A DNA stretch of 64,000 bases from an uncultured Isoptericola sp. (GTDB lineage Bacteria > Actinomycetota > Actinomycetes > Actinomycetales > Cellulomonadaceae), in contig CANMFP010000006.1 in NCBI GenBank assembly GCA_947497265.1, forward strand, positions 102,397 to 166,396. The letters run 5' to 3'. Made by a program: the position numbers and the translations under genes. The notes below the pieces were generated by a model, which was not told where the DNA came from, ran no database searches, and worked only from the letters and a program-made list of their open reading frames with translations. Below, piece by piece: positions 36,391-47,413 of this stretch. Each line of letters starts with the position of its first letter. Position 1 is the stretch's first letter.

Positions 36391-37128
36391 TCAGCAGGGC
36401 ACGAGCTCGGTGAACGACGCGGAGTCGTCGAGCATCTCGCGCAGCGTCGACTGCGGGACGAGCAACGACCGTCCGTCCGTCGTCTTCGCGTAGACGACGC
36501 CGATGACCTCGCCGTCGTCGTCCAGGGCCGCCGAGCCGGACGACCCGGGCTCCACGGGCGCGTCCGTGACCAGGACCTCGCCGAGGTTCTCGTGCAGAGG
36601 GTCCCTCGTGGTGCCGATGACCCGCCCTGCCGTCACGGTCAGGCGGCCGCCCGCCGGGTACCCCACGACCGTCACGTCGTCGCCCTGCTCGGGGTCGTCG
36701 TCGGCGATCCGCGGGTAGGACGGCAGGGGGTCCTCGGTGCGGACGACGGCGAGGTCCGCCAGCGCCGCGGTGCTCGCCGCCGACACGTCGAGGTCGCGGC
36801 CGTCGTAGGTGCTCACCTGCAGGGAGTCTGAGTCTGCGACCACGTGCCGGTTCGTGATGAGGGTGTGCTCGTCGACGGCGAACCCGGACCCGGTCGACAG
36901 GCTGCTGCATCCGACGTTCCGGATCCGCACGGCCATGCGCTGGACGGCGTCGAACCCGTCGGGGGAGAGCTGGTCCGACCCCTCGGCGGACAGCGTCGGT
37001 GCCGCGACCGACGGGACGATGTCCTCGGGCACAGGCGGCGGCATGTCGGGGACCTCTGCGCACGACGTGACGACCGCCGTGAGCAGGACGGCGGCGAGCC
37101 CGGCCGGTCTCCGAGCCGGCCGGCTCAC
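36391..37128 (-). CDS. Trypsin-like serine protease lipoprotein
   Basis: 245 aa. The start is GTG 37128, overlapping the upstream stop (GTGA). The signal region RPAGLAAVLLTAVVTSC ends in a cysteine that may be lipidated, giving an outer-face membrane-anchored protease. The chymotrypsin-fold catalytic triad is readable: His in ITNRHVVAD, Asp in LADLAVVRTED, Ser in VEPGSSGSAAL, as in HtrA-like enzymes but without a PDZ domain. Cysteines at VGCSSL and the final residue might form a disulfide. It is the last gene of a three-gene minus-strand unit and ends 10 nt from the convergent sseB stop. Substrate unknown. Confidence 0.82.
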   Translation of the reverse strand: MSRPARRPAGLAAVLLTAVVTSCAEVPDMPPPVPEDIVPSVAAPTLSAEGSDQLSPDGFDAVQRMAVRIRNVGCSSLSTGSGFAVDEHTLITNRHVVADSDSLQVSTYDGRDLDVSAASTAALADLAVVRTEDPLPSYPRIADDDPEQGDDVTVVGYPAGGRLTVTAGRVIGTTRDPLHENLGEVLVTDAPVEPGSSGSAALDDDGEVIGVVYAKTTDGRSLLVPQSTLREMLDDSASFTELVPC

Positions 37129-37733
37129 TGCGCGAGCTCCTGCTGGAGCTGGGTGTTCGCGTCGTTGGCCTCCGCGCACAGCGCCTCGACGTCGGTCGCG
37201 AACCGCTCCAGGTCGGCCGGGTCGTAGGCGTCACGGTCCTCCAGGTAGCCGATGAGCTGGAACTGGGCGGCCGTGCACTGGCCCAGGGCGGTGGCGACCA
37301 CGCCGGCCGCCTCGCTCACACGCCGCTGGTAGTCGAGGTACTGCTGGCTGGCGACGTTCTCGTCGCCGAGCTGAGCCTTCTCGTCGGCCAGGTCGGTGAT
37401 CCGCGCGGTCGCCGTGTCGAGCTGCTCACGCGCCGAGACGAGCTCGGCGGTCACACCGTCCAGCTCGGCCTGCAGCGACGCGACCTCCTCGGCGTAGCCG
37501 TGCGCCTCCGACTCCCACCGGCTGGCATGGTCCTCCCAGGCGGACGTCGTCCGCCACAGGTAACCCACGGCGACGAGAGCCGCCACCAGCAGCACGGCGA
37601 GCACCGCGGCGGTGATCCTCGCGGTCCGGCCGCGCCGGCGTGCGCGCCCCGGCCGCGCAGGATCGTCCGGCGCGGCGACGCTGGACGCGACCGGCGCCGT
37701 CGACGGCTCCCACGGGCCCGAGGACTGCGACAT
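37125..37733 (-). CDS. Hypothetical single-pass membrane protein with coiled coil
   Basis: 202 aa. A Pro/Ala-rich then Arg-rich N-terminal tail (to about residue 38) is followed by one transmembrane helix ITAAVLAVLLVAALVAVGYLW and a long heptad-rich coiled coil (about 80-140, EEVASLQAELDGVTAELVSA...). The C-terminal region has two Cys residues and is helical and acidic. By the positive-inside rule the bulk is outside the cell. No enzymatic motif is visible. The start lies 1 nt after the DUF1844 stop and the end overlaps the protease gene, so the three proteins are probably made together; a protease-partner role is a guess. Confidence 0.72.
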   Translation of the reverse strand: MSQSSGPWEPSTAPVASSVAAPDDPARPGRARRRGRTARITAAVLAVLLVAALVAVGYLWRTTSAWEDHASRWESEAHGYAEEVASLQAELDGVTAELVSAREQLDTATARITDLADEKAQLGDENVASQQYLDYQRRVSEAAGVVATALGQCTAAQFQLIGYLEDRDAYDPADLERFATDVEALCAEANDANTQLQQELAQ

Positions 37734-37734
37734 G

Positions 37735-38106
37735 TCAGACGACGGAGCCCGTGTACTTCTCGCCCGGCCCTTCGCCCGGCTCGTCCGGGACGACGGACGC
37801 CTCGCGGAAGGCGAGCTGGAGGGAGCGCAGACCGTCGCGCAACGACCGGGCGTGCTGGTTGCCGATGTCCGGTGCGGCGGCGGTCACCAGCGCGGCGAGC
37901 GCCGTGATGAGCTTGCGGGCCTCGTCGAGGTCGAGGTGCTCGGCCGAGTCCTCCTCCGCCAGGCCGCACTTGACGGCGGCGGCGCTCATGAGGTGGACGG
38001 CAGCGGTGGTGATGACCTCGACGGCGGCCACGTCGGCGATGTCGCGCGTCGCCGTGCCGGCGTTCGGGACGGCACCGGGATCGGGGGTATGACTCATGAG
38101 GTCCAT
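37735..38106 (-). CDS. DUF1844 domain protein
   Basis: 123 aa. The core DVAAVEVITTAAVHLMSAAAVKCGL and LDEARKLITALAALVTAAAP match the small helical DUF1844 family, often encoded near infC in actinobacteria. No function is established. ATG 38106 is preferred because GAAGGTG lies 5 nt upstream on the minus strand; an ATG three codons later (MSHTP) is the alternative. It heads a three-gene unit with the coiled-coil membrane protein and the protease. Confidence 0.78.
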   Translation of the reverse strand: MDLMSHTPDPGAVPNAGTATRDIADVAAVEVITTAAVHLMSAAAVKCGLAEEDSAEHLDLDEARKLITALAALVTAAAPDIGNQHARSLRDGLRSLQLAFREASVVPDEPGEGPGEKYTGSVV

Positions 38107-38132
38107 CTTGGCACCTTCAGGGACCGGACAGA

Positions 38133-38170
38133 CCCGAGGCCGGGCCCGCAGGAGCGGGCCCGGCCTCGGG
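38133..38170. terminator. Perfect 17-bp hairpin with tetraloop
   Basis: CCCGAGGCCGGGCCCGC (38133-38149) pairs exactly with 38154-38170 around AGGA. It lies about 150 nt downstream of katA and just upstream of the DUF1844 gene, both on the minus strand, so it most likely terminates the furA-katA transcript. No T-run follows. Confidence 0.75.
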
Positions 38171-38186
38171 CAGGGTACTGCTGGCG

Positions 38187-38240
38187 GGGTGCCTCGTGCC
38201 TCGGCCCCCACCCTGTGCTGCGCTCCGGCTCAGCCGGCGG
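38187..38240. repeat. 54-bp direct repeat, copy 1
   Basis: Identical over 54 bp to 38277-38330, with 36 bp between the copies. The unit includes CCGGCTCAGCCGG, a small dyad, and the tandem GTGCCTCGTGCCTC. It lies outside coding sequence between the katA end and the hairpin at 38133-38170. Confidence 0.95.
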
Positions 38241-38276
38241 TGTCATGGCCGGCCGAGCCTGCGCTCCGCGGCGGGC

Positions 38277-38330
38277 GGGTGCCTCGTGCCTCGGCCCCCA
38301 CCCTGTGCTGCGCTCCGGCTCAGCCGGCGG
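38277..38330. repeat. 54-bp direct repeat, copy 2, overlapping the katA 3' end
   Basis: This copy runs into katA: positions 38320-38330 are the stop codon and last codons of the gene. Copy 1 at 38187 therefore carries a second 'stop-end' of katA without the gene, as expected from a local duplication or from two insertions of a dispersed element. Confidence 0.95.
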
Positions 38331-39780
38331 CGACCTCGGCGCGGAGCTTGGCGCCCAGCTCGGCGTCGACGTTCGTCCAGTACTGGAAGAACCGCTCGCG
38401 GATCTCGTCGATGGTGATCGACCGGCCCTGCCCGGTGAGGGTCTCGAGGAAGCGTGCCTTGGCTGCGTCGTCGAAGACCTCCCGGTACAGGGTGCCCGCC
38501 TGGCCGAAGTCGTCGTCCTCGGAGTGCAGGGTCTGCGCAGAGCGCATCAGCTCGCCGTCCGTCTCCCACGCCGCCTCGACGCCGCGCACCGGGTCGGCCA
38601 CGGGGCCACCGGCGGCGCCGAACGAGTTCGGCGTGTAGACGCGGTGCTCCGGGCCGTTGAAGTGGTACTGCATGTTGCCCTGGTGCATGTAGTTCGCGAC
38701 GGGGGCGGCGTGCGGCTGGTTGACCGGCAGCTGGTTGAAGTTGGTGCCGATGCGGTGGCGCTGCGCGTCCGGGTACGAGAAGACCCGAGCCATGAGCATC
38801 TTGTCGGGCGAGATGCCGGTGCCGGGCACCTGGTTGCCCGGCGAGAAGGCCGCCTGCTCGATCTCTGCGAAGAAGTTGCGCGGGTTGCGGTTCAGCGTGA
38901 ACGTGCCGACCTTGATGCGCGGGTAGTCCTTCTTCGACCAGGTCTTCGTCATGTCGAACGGGTTGAAGCGGTACGACTTCGCGTCCTCGTACGGCATGAC
39001 CTGGACGTAGACGTCCCACGAGGGGAACTCGCCGCGGTCGATGGCCTCGTACAGGTCGCGACGGTAGTAGTCGGCGTCCTCGCCAGCGATGCGCTCGGCG
39101 TCCTCGGCCGACATGTTCACCACACCCTGCTGGGACAGGAAGTGGTACTGCACCCAGAAGCGCTCGCCCTCGGCGTTCACCCACTGGTAGGTGTGCGAGC
39201 CGTATCCGTTGAGGTGCCGCCACGACTTCGACAGGCCGCGGTCACCCATGACGTAGGTGACCTGGTGGGCCGACTCCGGGGACAGGGTCCAGAAGTCCCA
39301 CTGCATGTCGGCGTCGCGCAGACCCGAGGCGCCGAGGCGCTTCTGGGAGTGGATGAAGTCGGGGAACTTCATCGCGTCGCGCAGGAAGAACGTGGGCGTG
39401 TTGTTGCCGACGACGTCGAGGTTGCCCTCGGTGGTGTAGAAGCGCAGCGAGAAGCCGCGGACGTCGCGCCAGGTGTCGGGGGAGCCCTGCTCGCCGGCCA
39501 CGGACGAGAACCGCAGGAGGGTCTCGGCCTTGGCGCCCGGCTGGAAGACGGCGGCGCTGGTGTACTGCGACACGTCCTCGGTGACCTCGAACTCACCGAA
39601 GGCGCCGCCGCCCTTCGCGTGCGGGTTCCGCTCCGGGACCCGCTCACGGTTGAACGACGCGAGCTTCTCGACGAGGTAGCGATCGTGGAGGACGGTGGGG
39701 CCGTCGGACCCGACGGTCAGGGAGTGCTGGTCGCTCGCGACCGGCGTACCGGTCTGGGTCGTCGTGAAGGGGGTCGTCAT
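38320..39780 (-). CDS. katA: Monofunctional haem catalase KatA
   Basis: 486 aa small-subunit catalase, disproportionating hydrogen peroxide in the cytoplasm. The distal His is His54 in [13 protein letters not shown], the distal Asn is in [14 protein letters not shown], and the proximal haem ligand region is [14 protein letters not shown]. Length and motifs fit the NADPH-binding clade 3 type. ATG 39780 follows AAAGGACG on the minus strand. Its partner furA ends 64 nt upstream in the same direction, with no terminator in between, so furA-katA is probably one peroxide-responsive unit. The last bases lie in a 54-bp repeat. Confidence 0.96.
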   Translation of the reverse strand: MTTPFTTTQTGTPVASDQHSLTVGSDGPTVLHDRYLVEKLASFNRERVPERNPHAKGGGAFGEFEVTEDVSQYTSAAVFQPGAKAETLLRFSSVAGEQGSPDTWRDVRGFSLRFYTTEGNLDVVGNNTPTFFLRDAMKFPDFIHSQKRLGASGLRDADMQWDFWTLSPESAHQVTYVMGDRGLSKSWRHLNGYGSHTYQWVNAEGERFWVQYHFLSQQGVVNMSAEDAERIAGEDADYYRRDLYEAIDRGEFPSWDVYVQVMPYEDAKSYRFNPFDMTKTWSKKDYPRIKVGTFTLNRNPRNFFAEIEQAAFSPGNQVPGTGISPDKMLMARVFSYPDAQRHRIGTNFNQLPVNQPHAAPVANYMHQGNMQYHFNGPEHRVYTPNSFGAAGGPVADPVRGVEAAWETDGELMRSAQTLHSEDDDFGQAGTLYREVFDDAAKARFLETLTGQGRSITIDEIRERFFQYWTNVDAELGAKLRAEVAAG

Positions 39781-39788
39781 AGAACGTC

Positions 39789-39810
39789 CTTTCTCAGGGC
39801 TTTCTCAGGG
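39789..39810. repeat. Tandem 11-bp repeat at the katA ribosome site
   Basis: CTTTCTCAGGG occurs twice in direct succession (39789-39799, 39800-39810). On the minus strand the copy nearest katA contributes the GAAAGG of its ribosome site, so the duplication places a second, weaker GAAAG 11 nt further upstream. Confidence 0.9.
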
Positions 39811-39844
39811 TTCGGGGACTTGCGCAAGGGGAGGTGGAGGGGGA

Positions 39845-40288
39845 TCAGCGCGCCTCGGCGCACCGGGAGCACGTGCCCCAGAAGGTGACCTCGGCGAGAT
39901 CGACGGTGAACCCGTGGGTGTCGCTCGGTGTCAGGCAGGGTGCGTGGCCCACGGTGCAGTCCACGTCGGCCACGAGGCCGCAGCCGCGGCACACCACGTG
40001 GTGGTGGTTGTCGCCGACGCGGCGCTCGTACCGGGCGGGGTGGCCGGCAGGTTCCATCCGCCGCAGCAGGCCCGCCGTGGACAGGGTGTTCAACGAGTCG
40101 TAGACGGCCTGCACCGAGGCGGTGCCGAGGTCGGTGCGCACGGCACGGATGACGTCGTCGGCCGTCGAGTGCTCGTGCCCGTCGAGCGCACGCAGCACCG
40201 CGAGCCGCACACCGGTCACCCGGAGACCGGCGGCACGCAAGAGCTCGTGCTCCGCGGTCGCCGTGTCGGCGGGGGTGGTGTGGGCCAT
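39845..40288 (-). CDS. furA: Fur-family peroxide/metal regulator (FurA/CatR/PerR-like)
   Basis: 147 aa. A winged-helix domain ([26 protein letters not shown] and [21 protein letters not shown]) is followed by the dimerisation domain with the metal motif [17 protein letters not shown] and a C-terminal structural zinc pair CSRC. Placement next to katA matches FurA-KatG and CatR-CatA pairs of other actinobacteria, which derepress on peroxide. A perfect dyad overlaps its promoter, consistent with autorepression. ATG 40288 fits a leaderless transcript because TAGGCT ends 6 nt upstream. Confidence 0.93.
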   Translation of the reverse strand: MAHTTPADTATAEHELLRAAGLRVTGVRLAVLRALDGHEHSTADDVIRAVRTDLGTASVQAVYDSLNTLSTAGLLRRMEPAGHPARYERRVGDNHHHVVCRGCGLVADVDCTVGHAPCLTPSDTHGFTVDLAEVTFWGTCSRCAEAR

Positions 40289-40323
40289 GTCCGCAGCCTA
40301 CGACGTTGTCTGGAATGATTCCA
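40289..40323 (-). promoter_or_regulatory. furA promoter with Fur-type operator dyad
   Basis: On the minus strand: TGGAAT as the -35-position hexamer, 17 nt, TAGGCT (40300-40295), then 6 nt to the ATG. TGGAATGATTCCA at 40311-40323 is a perfect 6+1+6 palindrome covering the -35 region, as expected for a self-repressing Fur homologue. Binding by FurA is inferred from position. Confidence 0.6.
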
Positions 40324-40393
40324 ATCTGGCCGCGTGACGTACGTGACACGGTGGGGCTGTTCAGGTGCTGGCCGGTCCGGGGGTGGCTCGTGC

Positions 40394-40656
40394 TAGTCTC
40401 GTGTGCTGACCGACCCGACCGTTCTCGACGGCCGGGTGCAGCAAGTGGAGATCATCCCACCCGAGCACCGACGGGCGCCGTGCCGCGAGGCAGCGCCGAC
40501 AGGGGCCGGGTCCGGTCGGACGGCACGCGTCGTCCTGCCTCCGGTCGTCGGCGTTCTGCGCTCGACGTCACCGGACGATGGCCTCCACCTGTTCGCTCAG
40601 GGCGGGGGCCTTCCTTCGTTCCTGGCGGTCTCACGACGACTTCTAGGAGCATCACC
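40394..40656 (+). promoter_or_regulatory. infC promoter hexamer and long 5' leader
   Basis: TAGTCT at 40394-40399 looks like a -10 element, giving a leader of roughly 250 nt before infC. A leader of this size is typical of infC-rpmI-rplT operons under ribosomal-protein or IF3 feedback. I could not define a convincing L20-type structure by eye. AGGAG at 40645-40649 is the infC ribosome site. The stretch 40324-40393 shows nothing I can support. Confidence 0.4.
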
Positions 40657-41382
40657 ATCAGCGAGCCTCGCATCAACGACCGGATCCGCGTCCCCGAGGT
40701 CCGGCTCATCGGCCCGGGCGGGGAACAGGTCGGCGTGGTCGCCACAGGGGTCGCCCTCAAGCTGGCGCAGGACGCCGACCTCGACCTCGTCGAGGTGGCG
40801 CCGGACGCCCGGCCGCCCGTGGCCAAGCTCATGGACTTCGGCAAGTTCAAGTACGAGTCGGACATGAAGGCGCGTGAGGCGCGTCGCAAGCAGGCGAACA
40901 CCCTCCTCAAGGAGATCCGGTTCCGCCTGAAGATCGACCCGCACGACTACGCCACCAAGAAGGGCCACGTCGAGCGCTTCCTGTCCGCCGGCGACAAGGT
41001 CAAGGTCATGATCATGTTCCGTGGCCGTGAGCAGTCGCGCCCCGAGATGGGCGTGCGGCTGCTGCAGCGGCTCGCGGACGACGTGGCGGAGCTCGGCTTC
41101 GTCGAGTCGATGCCCAAGCAGGACGGGCGCAACATGACCATGGTCCTCGGGCCGGTCAAGAAGAAGGCCGACGCCAAGAGCGAGCAGCGCAAGCGCTCCG
41201 CCGAGGTGGACGCCCAGCGCAAGACCAAGTCCGAGGTCAAGGCCGAGGCTCGCGCCAAGGCCGCCTCGCAGGAGCAGCCTGCCGCACCGGCCGAGAAGCC
41301 CGCCGAGGCCTCGGCTCCGGAGCAGGACGAGTCGACGTCGGCGCCGCGGCCCGCACCCAAGCCGAGCCAGCGGTCCAGCTGA
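40657..41382 (+). CDS. infC: Translation initiation factor IF-3, probable ATC start codon
   Basis: 241 aa. Homology starts at [21 protein letters not shown], the usual IF3 N terminus, and runs through the linker ([21 protein letters not shown]) and C-terminal domain ([31 protein letters not shown]). A Lys/Glu/Ala-rich tail of about 65 residues follows, as in other actinobacteria. No ATG, GTG or TTG exists at the homologous start: the codon there is ATC 40657, with AGGAG 7 nt upstream. E. coli infC likewise starts with the rare AUU, which IF3 discriminates against for autoregulation. An ATC at 40651 is too close to the ribosome site. Confidence 0.92.
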   Translation: MSEPRINDRIRVPEVRLIGPGGEQVGVVATGVALKLAQDADLDLVEVAPDARPPVAKLMDFGKFKYESDMKAREARRKQANTLLKEIRFRLKIDPHDYATKKGHVERFLSAGDKVKVMIMFRGREQSRPEMGVRLLQRLADDVAELGFVESMPKQDGRNMTMVLGPVKKKADAKSEQRKRSAEVDAQRKTKSEVKAEARAKAASQEQPAAPAEKPAEASAPEQDESTSAPRPAPKPSQRSS

Positions 41383-41398
41383 CGGCTCGACAGACCAC

Positions 41399-41431
41399 CT
41401 GACACCGGGCCGGCGCACCGGCCGCGGTCAG
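41399..41431 (+). promoter_or_regulatory. Hairpin between infC and rpmI
   Basis: GGCCGG (41408-41413), loop CGCA, CCGGCC (41418-41423), enclosed by CTGAC/GTCAG (41399-41403, 41427-41431) with an interior bulge. In other bacteria ribosomal protein L20 represses rpmI-rplT from structured RNA in this position; whether this hairpin does so is unknown. Confidence 0.35.
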
Positions 41432-41484
41432 CATCACGTCTCCTGCCCTCGGGCGGGTGACCGACACGAGGAGAGACGGCAGTC

Positions 41485-41679
41485 ATGCCGAAGAACAAGA
41501 CGCACTCCGGCTCCAAGAAGCGCTTCCGGGTGACCGGCAAGGGCAAGCTCATGCGCGAGCAGACCAACGCTCGCCACTACCTCGAGCACAAGTCGAGCCG
41601 CCGTACGCGTCGGCTCGCCGTGGACCAGGACGTCGCACCCGCCGACGTCAAGCGAATCAAGAAGCTGCTCGGCAAGTGA
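41485..41679 (+). CDS. rpmI: 50S ribosomal protein L35
   Basis: 64 aa basic protein of the large subunit. [20 protein letters not shown] and [14 protein letters not shown] are the full family signature, and the length is normal. GAGGAGAGACGG lies just upstream of ATG. Second gene of the infC-rpmI-rplT operon, whose products are needed in step with ribosome assembly. Confidence 0.97.
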   Translation: MPKNKTHSGSKKRFRVTGKGKLMREQTNARHYLEHKSSRRTRRLAVDQDVAPADVKRIKKLLGK

Positions 41680-41741
41680 GCCTCGCCGGCGGCCGATCCC
41701 GCCGGTAGCCATCTTCCGACCCAAACTGCAAGGAGCATCAC

Positions 41742-42125
41742 GTGGCACGCGTGAAGCGGGCGGTCAACGCCCACAAGAAGCGTCGTACGACCCTCGAGCG
41801 CGCCAGCGGCTACCGCGGCCAGCGCTCGCGCCTGTACCGGAAGGCCAAGGAGCAGGTCACCCACTCCTTCGTCTACTCGTACCGCGACCGGAAGGCCAAG
41901 AAGGGCGACTTCCGCAAGCTCTGGATCCAGCGCATCAACGCTGCGTCCCGCGCGCAGGGCATGACCTACAACCGCTTCGTCCAGGGCCTCAAGGCCGCGG
42001 GCGTCGAGGTCGACCGTCGCATGCTCGCCGAGCTCGCGGTCAACGACATCGCCGCGTTCAACGCGCTGGTCCAGGTCGCGAAGGACGCCCTCCCCACGGA
42101 CGTCAACGCGCCCAAGGCCGCCTGA
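41742..42125 (+). CDS. rplT: 50S ribosomal protein L20
   Basis: 127 aa, starting with GTG 41742 and preceded by [26 protein letters not shown], the [19 protein letters not shown] segment and [20 protein letters not shown] are diagnostic. L20 binds 23S rRNA early in assembly and in several bacteria also represses its own operon. The 62-nt gap to rpmI contains a short CCGGCGG/CCGCCGG dyad. Confidence 0.97.
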   Translation: MARVKRAVNAHKKRRTTLERASGYRGQRSRLYRKAKEQVTHSFVYSYRDRKAKKGDFRKLWIQRINAASRAQGMTYNRFVQGLKAAGVEVDRRMLAELAVNDIAAFNALVQVAKDALPTDVNAPKAA

Positions 42126-42168
42126 GCCTGCGCCGCACCACCCGGACGCCCGGACAGCCCACCTGCCG

Positions 42169-43035
<867 letters not shown>

Positions 43036-43054
43036 TCGCGTCGGACCCGGGGCC

Positions 43055-43066
43055 TAAGATCGCCGG
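43055..43066 (+). promoter_or_regulatory. Putative leaderless promoter of the thpR-like gene
   Basis: TAAGAT at 43055-43060 ends 6 nt before the GTG start; no ribosome site is seen. Confidence 0.5.
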
Positions 43067-44848
<1,782 letters not shown>

Positions 44849-44849
<1 letters not shown>

Positions 44850-47413
44850 TGCCCCGCATCGTTGCTGACTGGCTCGCCGACCACGTCGACCTGCCCGGCG
44901 GCCTGACGACGGAACAGCTGGCAGCCGACCTGGTGCGGGTCGGTCTCGAGGAGGAGGAGATCCACCCGGCCGCCGTGTCGGGGCCCCTCGTCGTCGGCCG
45001 GGTGCTCGAGCTGACGGGGGAGCCGCAGAAGAACGGCAAGACCATCAACTGGTGCCGGGTCGACGTCGGCCCGGAGCACAACGACGACGACGGCGCCCGG
45101 GGGATCGTGTGCGGCGCGCACAACTTCGGCGTCGGTGACCTCGTCGTCGTCTCGCTGCCCGGGACGGTGCTGCCCGGCGGGTTCGAGATCGCGGCGCGCA
45201 AGACCTATGGGCACGTGTCGGACGGCATGATCTGCTCCACGAAGGAGCTGGGGCTCGGCGAGGACCACGACGGCATCCTGGTGCTCACCGACGCCGGTCA
45301 CGACGAGGAGGCGCTCACGCCCGGCCAGGACGCGATCGCGCTGCTCGGCCTGGGCGACGAGGTCCTCGAGATCAACGTCACCCCGGACCGCGGCTACGCG
45401 TTCAGCTACCGCGGCGTCGCGCGCGAGTACGCGCACTCCACGGGCGCCGCCTTCACGGACCGCGGGCTCCCGGACGCCCTGCCGACGTCGCCGCCCGCGG
45501 CGACCGAGGACGGGTTCGCCGTCGTGGTCGACGACGGCGCGCCGATCGACGGGCGGGTCGGCTGCGACCGGTTCGTGACGCGCGTCGTGCGCGGCATCGA
45601 CCCGGCTGCCCCGACGCCGGCCTGGATGAGGCGCCGGCTCGAGGGATCCGGCATGCGGTCCATCTCGCTCACCGTCGACGTGACCAACTACGTCATGCTC
45701 GACCTGGGCCAGCCGCTGCACGCCTACGACCTGACCCAGGTGGCCGAGCCGATCGTGGTGCGCCGGGCCACGCCGTCCGAGCGGCTGACGACGCTCGACG
45801 ACGTCGACCGCGCCCTGGACGCCGAGGACCTGCTCATCACCGACTCGCCGGACGGCGCCCGGGGCGCCCGGGTGCTCGGCCTGGCCGGCGTCATGGGCGG
45901 CGCCTCCTCCGAGGTGTCGGGGACCACCACCGACGTGCTGATCGAGGCCGCGCACTTCGACCAGGTCACCGTCGCCCGGACGGCCCGCCGGCACAAGCTG
46001 CCCTCCGAGGCGGCCAAGCGGTTCGAGCGCGGCGTGGACCCGCACCTGCCCGCCGTCGCGGCGCAGCGCGTCGTGGACCTGCTGGTCGAGCTGGCCGGCG
46101 GCACTGCCGACCCCGCCGTCGGCGACGTGGACACCACGACGCCGCCGCGGCCGATCCTGCTCGACGTCACCCTGCCCACCCGCACGGCGGGCGTGGACTA
46201 CACCCGCGACCAGGTCGTCGCGATCCTCGACCAGATCGGCTGCGCCGTGGTCGACGGCAGCGGTGACCGGCTGGAGGTGACGCCGCCGACCTGGCGCCCG
46301 GACCTCACCGAGCCGGCGACCCTGGTCGAGGAGGTCGTGCGCATCGCCGGCTACGACCAGATCCCGTCGCTGCTCCCGGCCGCTCCCGGAGGCCGTGGCC
46401 TGACCGCCGAGCAGCGCCTGCGACGTTCCGTGGCGCGAGCGCTCGCGGACGCCGGTCTCGTCGAGGTGCTCACGTACCCGTTCATCGGGGAGCCCGACCT
46501 GGACGCCCTCGACCTGCCGGCCGACGACCCGCGCCGCGCGGCGCTGCGGCTCGTGAACCCGCTGGCGGAGGACAGGCCGCTGCTGCGCACCAACCTCCTG
46601 GTCACGCTGCTCGAGGCCGCCCGCCGCAACGTCTCGCGCGGCCTGGACGACGTGTCGGTCTTCGAGATCGGCCTGGTGTCCCGTCCGACGCCGGGCTCCC
46701 CGGCCGCGCCGCAGCTCCCGGTCGGTGTGCGCCCCAGCGCGGAGCAGCTCGACGCCCTCGCTGCCGCCACGCCGTCGCAGCCTCGTCGCGTGGCCGGGGT
46801 TCTCGCCGGGCACGCGGTGCCCACCGGTTGGTGGGGCGAGGGTCGGCCCGTCGACTGGGCCGACGCCGTGGAGGCCGCGCGGCTCGTCGCGCAGGTCGTC
46901 GGCGTCGACGTGGTCGTGTCCGCGGACCCGGACCACCAGCCGTGGCACCCCGGCAGGTGCGCGCGTATCGGCCTGCCGGACGGCACGCTCGTCGGCCACG
47001 CCGGCGAGCTCCACCCCAAGGTCGTCGAGCGGCTCGGGCTGCCGGCCCGCGCGTCGGCCTTCGAGCTCGACCTCTCGGCCCTGGCCGCGGCGGCGAGCGG
47101 AGCGCCCGTCGTGGCGTCGTCGGTGTCGGCGTTCCCCGCCGCCAAGGAGGACTTCGCATTCGTGGTGGACGCCGAGGTCCCCGCGCAGGACGTCCACGCG
47201 GCGATCGTGGCGGGTGCCGGGGAGCTCCTCGAGGACGTGCGGCTCTTCGACGTCTTCACCGGCGAGCAGGTCGGTGCCGGCAAGAAGTCGTTGGCGTACT
47301 CGCTGCGGCTGCGCGCCGTCGACCGCACGCTGAGCGCTGACGACGTCCGCTCCGTGCGCGACGGCGTCGTGGCCGCCACCGCCGAGCGGGTGGGGGCGGT
47401 CCTGCGTGGCTGA
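44849..47413 (+). CDS. pheT: Phenylalanyl-tRNA synthetase beta subunit
   Basis: 854 aa. Domains in order: N-terminal strand (MPRIVADWLADHVDLPGG), a tRNA-binding OB fold (about 42-155, VVGRVLELTGEPQKNGKTIN and YGHVSDGMICSTKELGLG), the B3/B4 editing region with PDRGYAFSYRGVAREYA upstream, the B5 domain (VTLPTRTAGVDYTRDQVVAI), the catalytic-like core, and a C-terminal FDX-ACB anticodon-binding domain (SSVSAFPAAKEDFAFVVD). Length is normal. The SDR gene starts 8 nt before its end. Confidence 0.97.

Noticed and set aside
38187..38330. The 54-bp repeats as a CRISPR array or IS ends
   Set aside because: Only two copies, direct rather than inverted, with no transposase, no target-site duplication and no cas genes.
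40306..40656. An upstream ATG at 40306 as the start of infC
   Set aside because: It would add 117 non-homologous residues, begin upstream of the predicted infC promoter and overlap the furA operator. The ribosome site AGGAG and protein homology both point to 40657.
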